From positions 919,314 to 983,313 of the forward strand of contig JAMPIW010000007.1 of the NCBI GenBank assembly GCA_040183005.1: 64,000 nucleotides of DNA, read 5' to 3'. The stretch is from Gammaproteobacteria bacterium (GTDB taxonomy: Bacteria > Pseudomonadota > Gammaproteobacteria > Ga0077554 > Ga007554). A model generated the notes under the pieces. That model was not told the DNA's origin. It did not search any database and saw nothing but the letters and a program-made list of their open reading frames with translations. Positions 63,349 through 64,000 of the stretch are shown here, in pieces. The position numbers and the translations under genes were made by a program. Positions within the stretch are counted from its first letter, which is position 1; every line of letters starts with the position of its first letter.

Positions 63349-64000
63349 CTATTCTGCAGCCCCTGATTTCCCGTCTCCTTGTTTCACAGCCTCCCGCCGA
63401 GCGACGAACTCCACCGGGACATGAGGCGTATAGCCACCGCTATCTTCCAGGGTGAAGCGGATACCATCGGGGGTGATTTGGCCCGTGTAGCGGTGGGTGA
63501 CCTCCTTCCAGGGGCTATCGCTGCCCAGCATCTGCTGGCTGTGAGTGACAAAGCTCACCCAGTTGCCCTCCACCTTCGCCTGCTCGATGGTCAGTCGGCC
63601 GGCAAGATAAGTGGCGGTGCCATGCAGGGCTTTATCCAGGTACTTAAACTCGAAGATCTCGTCATGCTGGTCACCCCAGTCGTACTTCACACGCGCCGCC
63701 CAGCGTCCGGTGACATCGACGGCGGGTTGCTTGACGGAGGGCAGCGCAGAGGTCTCGGGGACAGACGTGTCCGGGATAAAACGAAGTGCGGCGTATATGC
63801 CCAGCAGGACAACAGCGATTGCGCCGCCCAGGATCATCCAGCGACGGCGCGGATCGGTCCGGCCGCCACCCTCAGCAGGCAACAAGCCCCGCAGACTCGC
63901 CATCAACTGCACCAAATCCCCCCGCCAACTGACGTCGGACAGCACCACGGCCTGGCGCCGCGCCAGCGCGGCAAGGGATGGCGGCAGTTCATCCGCGGTG
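63349..64000 (-). CDS. TIR domain-transmembrane protein, C-terminal part (runs off the window)
   Basis: The frame is open to the window edge. It begins with TADELPPSLAALARRQAVVL then SDVSWRGDLVQLMASLRGLL, the typical end of a TIR_2-type domain. One membrane helix follows (WMILGGAIAVVLLGIYAALRF), then a beta-rich extracytoplasmic domain of about 140 residues (VTGRWAARVKYDWGDQHDEI, YTGQITPDGIRFTLEDSGGY). The TIR part upstream is outside the window. Same strand as the TIR fusion gene 90 bp downstream, so the two are probably one operon. Confidence 0.75.
   Translation of the reverse strand, partial: TADELPPSLAALARRQAVVLSDVSWRGDLVQLMASLRGLLPAEGGGRTDPRRRWMILGGAIAVVLLGIYAALRFIPDTSVPETSALPSVKQPAVDVTGRWAARVKYDWGDQHDEIFEFKYLDKALHGTATYLAGRLTIEQAKVEGNWVSFVTHSQQMLGSDSPWKEVTHRYTGQITPDGIRFTLEDSGGYTPHVPVEFVARREAVKQGDGKSGAAE

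Overview
The window looks like a chromosomal segment of a Gram-negative proteobacterium, most likely a respiratory or chemolithotrophic gamma- or betaproteobacterium. The evidence is outer-membrane porins, AmpG, succinylase-pathway dapD/dapC, WrbA, an FklB/Mip-like PPIase, a rhombosortase, and a cytosolic NAD(P)-linked [NiFe] hydrogenase with its hyp maturation genes. I found no rRNA, tRNA or CRISPR array. The species cannot be fixed from the sequence alone.

Region by region. (1) 1-8.4 kb, minus strand: ABC exporter, alpha/beta-hydrolase and OprP-like porin genes that overlap one another, followed by a sensor kinase, a FixJ-type response regulator and a P-loop NTPase cut by the window edge. 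The kinase is broken twice: by an IS66-family element with a perfect 8-bp target duplication, and by a 7-nt frameshift in the H-box. (2) 8.6-18.4 kb: a group 3b-like [NiFe] hydrogenase (beta, gamma, delta, alpha subunits, then an endopeptidase) divergent from hypA-F-C-D-E. (3) 18.5-21.4 kb: a beheaded EAL-domain gene next to a three-gene IS66 element that lacks a target duplication, so this is a deletion or recombination junction. (4) 21.4-29.5 kb: housekeeping and envelope genes (FKBP PPIase, amidotransferase, membrane cytochrome c, YqhA, LysM lipoprotein, wrbA, a large CSLREA/beta-helix surface protein), with several palindromic MITE-like repeats. (5) 29.7-33.6 kb: a compact DUF1538-DUF1538-PII-CBS-FMN glutamate-synthase-like operon. 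(6) 33.6-35.6 kb: a PadR-controlled operon. (7) 35.7-46 kb: uup, a YkgJ-like protein, ampG, dapD, dapC, a DMT permease, a subtilase and rhombosortase. (8) 46-54.9 kb: a second subtilase without a signal peptide, a peptidoglycan amidase, a Crp/Fnr regulator, RNase D, a RIO kinase and cysS. (9) 55.3-60.1 kb, minus strand: a second copy of the porin/hydrolase/ABC/P-loop NTPase module, now complete and with every junction overlapping. (10) 60.6-64 kb: three adjacent genes with TIR or TIR-like domains, the last running off the window.

Two things stand out as possible undescribed systems. The first is the duplicated four-gene module (P-loop NTPase, ABC exporter, alpha/beta-hydrolase, OprP-type porin), present at both ends of the window and, in one copy, linked to a two-component system. 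The second is the TIR cluster at the right end, which includes a TIR protein fused to a nucleoside-deoxyribosyltransferase-like domain and is a candidate immune locus. The DUF1538/PII/CBS operon is a third, smaller candidate. A likely surface substrate (the CSLREA protein with a Gly-rich/hydrophobic/RRR tail) and its probable processing enzyme, rhombosortase, occur about 16 kb apart.
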